Source: Spongiibacteraceae bacterium | GTDB lineage: Bacteria; Pseudomonadota; Gammaproteobacteria; Pseudomonadales; PIVM01 | Assembly: GCA_030618505.1 (NCBI GenBank) | Contig: JAUXDF010000186.1 | Span: forward strand, 1 to 6,656 | Length of the DNA: 6,656 nucleotides | Direction of reading: 5' to 3' | In this document: positions 6,564-6,656 of the stretch, in pieces | Layout of the letters: every line of letters starts with the position of its first letter | Numbering within the stretch: position 1 is the first letter of the stretch | Made by a program: the position numbers and the translations under genes | The notes under the pieces: model-generated | Database searches by the model: none | Told to the model about the DNA's origin: nothing | The model's input: the letters and a program-made list of their open reading frames with translations, nothing else

Positions 6564-6656
6564 TTACATCGACCTGCTTATTGGTGATAAAACAACCGCT
6601 GTAACTGACTGGTATTGTTCAGGGACGGGCATATTTAAGGGGGGTAACAACCAGCG
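6564..6656 (-). CDS. Possible C-terminal end of an upstream gene (partial)
   Basis: One minus-strand frame is open from the window edge and ends in TAA directly against the GMC start (ATG-TAA-ATG). It gives 30 residues, beginning RWLLPPLNMPVPEQYQSV, which I do not recognise. The other two frames are closed early. The abutting stop/start would fit an operon that continues upstream, and I see no good promoter in these 93 bases. A 30-codon open frame can easily occur by chance, so the call is tentative. Confidence 0.3.
   Translation of the reverse strand, partial: RWLLPPLNMPVPEQYQSVTAVVLSPISRSM

Noticed and set aside
1..6656. CRISPR array, tRNA, rRNA or insertion sequence
   Set aside because: No regularly spaced repeats, cloverleaf or rRNA-like sequence, and no transposase or terminal inverted repeat pair was seen.

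Overview
The window holds five complete genes, all on the minus strand. Protein style (many gammaproteobacterial-like enzymes, AGG-type ribosome binding sites, moderate base composition, a CCCTCATCCTAACC-type intergenic repeat) suggests a Gram-negative bacterium, probably a gammaproteobacterium. That placement is inference and no marker gene confirms it.

Reading in the direction of transcription (high to low coordinates), the window opens with 93 bases that stay open in one frame and stop exactly where the next gene begins, possibly the tail of an upstream gene. Then comes a tight four-gene operon: a GMC-family FAD alcohol dehydrogenase (4968-6563), an NAD(P)-dependent aldehyde dehydrogenase with a basic C-terminal extension (3308-4921), a membrane di-iron hydroxylase of the fatty acid hydroxylase/sterol desaturase superfamily (2571-3269), and an extended SDR of the 3-beta-hydroxysteroid dehydrogenase type (1555-2571). 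The last two overlap by one base (TAGTG), so they are probably translationally coupled. Gaps between the other operon genes are only 38-46 bases.

Downstream of the operon lies about 380 bp without an intact gene. It holds a short peptide frame resembling the N-terminus of bacterial sulfotransferases (probably a dead remnant) and a good intrinsic terminator (1243-1278). Beyond it is a separate gene for an APH/choline-kinase-fold phosphotransferase (177-1175) with its own weak candidate promoter. The left end (1-115) is a nested inverted-repeat element.

The main idea from this window is that the operon encodes a complete oxidative route on a lipid or sterol-like substrate: hydroxylation of a methyl or methylene (hydroxylase), alcohol to aldehyde (GMC), aldehyde to acid (ALDH), and oxidation of a neighbouring 3-beta-hydroxyl, possibly with decarboxylation (SDR). 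The hydroxylase/SDR pair parallels eukaryotic Erg25/Erg26 of sterol C4 demethylation. The substrate is not known from the sequence, and degradation or modification of another terpenoid, steroid or long-chain lipid is equally open.
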